Source: Leptoclinus maculatus (lineage: Eukaryota; Chordata; Actinopteri; Perciformes; Stichaeidae). Taken from it: a stretch of DNA of 64,000 bases. The translations under genes and the position numbers were made by a program. Numbering within the stretch: the first letter of the stretch is position 1; each line of letters opens with the position of its first letter. The notes under the pieces were generated by a model. The model worked only from the letters and a program-made list of their open reading frames with translations, ran no database searches and was not told the origin of the DNA. The stretch covers positions 14,311,736 through 14,375,735 of the forward strand of contig JAVDOI010000016.1 of assembly GCA_032191485.1 (NCBI GenBank). Reading direction: 5' to 3'. This document shows, one piece after another, positions 63,250-64,000 of the stretch.

Positions 63250-64000
63250 CTGAATACTTCACAAACTATGGCATTTATTTCAAACAGAGGCTTCTGCTTA
63301 GCTTACATTTTTACAATAAATTACACAATGATCATCTTCAGATGAGCCTAATAAATACTATTGAGCATTTTTCAACAAGCTCCATTAACTTTCTCTTAAT
63401 CTATGATCCAGACTATTTTCCATATACAGGTCGGAAAATAGTTCAGCCGCGCCCAAAACCACCATTCTTCTCTTACAAGCACAAGCTATAGAAAAATAAA
63501 ACAATACAAACTAAAGCAAAACATGACGTTAAAAAAAAAGGGAAGAAAAAAAAAAAAGTATTCAAACTTATGAAAAGAGGCAGAACAAAACATAAATGAA
63601 CTCAAATAAATCTGTTCCTAGAAGAGAACAATAATGAGGACAAAGGGGAGAACACACATGCTGTAACCCTCAGTATTTACACTTAAGCTGCAGTTAAAAC
63701 CGTAAAACTGTCTGTACAGAAAGGTACACGTTATTAACAGTGCAAGATATTAAATAGCTTGACTCAAAACACTTCTCAATATACAAATGTATAACAAAAG
63801 CATACAATTACATACAGGTGCCAAAGAAAATGTAACTTCAGGTTATCGTACAGTAGGGGGTCTATACAAAGGAAACACTGGAGATGTCTTCAGAAATGTA
63901 TACACATACGTCACTTTATGATATTAATGTACATTTACAATATCTTTAACTTTAATCTTGTCATAGTACAGGAAACAGAACCAAACCTTTTTGGTAGGGA
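63250..64000 (-). other. Probable 3' UTR of a minus-strand gene beyond the window
   Basis: AU-rich, non-repetitive sequence with a minus-strand AATAAA at 63279-63274 and a consensus Pumilio element UGUAAAUA (plus TATTTACA at 63674-63681). I see no coding frame. In human the next gene upstream of TOMM20 in the same orientation is RBM34, then ARID4B, so the 3' UTR could belong to either. Identity is not established. Confidence 0.45.

Overview
The window looks like nuclear DNA of a ray-finned fish, most likely a spiny-rayed (percomorph) teleost. It has short spliced introns, very dense CA/TG microsatellites, many long poly-G/poly-C tracts, and fragments of dispersed repeats I recognise from such genomes. 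There are no bacterial-type operons. Nearly all open frames are short, overlap simple repeats or lie antisense to real exons. Only two protein-coding genes can be supported, both on the minus strand.

Layout. (1) 1-33.45 kb is a gene-free stretch with microsatellites, two long near-perfect hairpin-forming inverted repeats (13.74-13.83 and 28.46-28.53 kb), dispersed repeat copies (about 10.5-11.1 and 19.65-20.1 kb) and several non-repetitive blocks that look like candidate regulatory elements. (2) 33.45-36.0 kb holds irf2bp2 (interferon regulatory factor 2 binding protein 2), a two-exon gene with an N-terminal IRF2BP zinc finger and a C-terminal RING-like finger, a CpG-rich body and a consensus CRE in the promoter. 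(3) 36.1-60.3 kb is a second gene-free stretch with more candidate regulatory blocks and many simple repeats. (4) 60.3-62.7 kb holds tomm20 (mitochondrial import receptor TOM20), which I reconstruct completely as five coding exons. Its last intron contains an H/ACA snoRNA of SNORA14 type. (5) 62.8-63.24 kb is a dispersed repeat, and 63.25-64.0 kb looks like the 3' UTR of another minus-strand gene lying mostly beyond the window.

The main discovery-grade observation is a local tandem duplication at the 3' end of tomm20. The unit [exon-4 donor region + intron 4 with its snoRNA + terminal exon 5] is present twice. The two snoRNA copies differ at only 2 positions over about 127 nt, while the sequence around them has diverged heavily. 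The second terminal exon keeps its acceptor but carries a net 4-nt deletion, so its use would replace the conserved acidic C-terminus. This suggests selection on the snoRNA rather than on the duplicate exon.

The order and shared orientation irf2bp2-tomm20, separated by a gene-free interval, matches the human 1q42 arrangement (IRF2BP2, gene desert, TOMM20), so the intervening DNA is a good place to look for ancient long-range regulatory elements.
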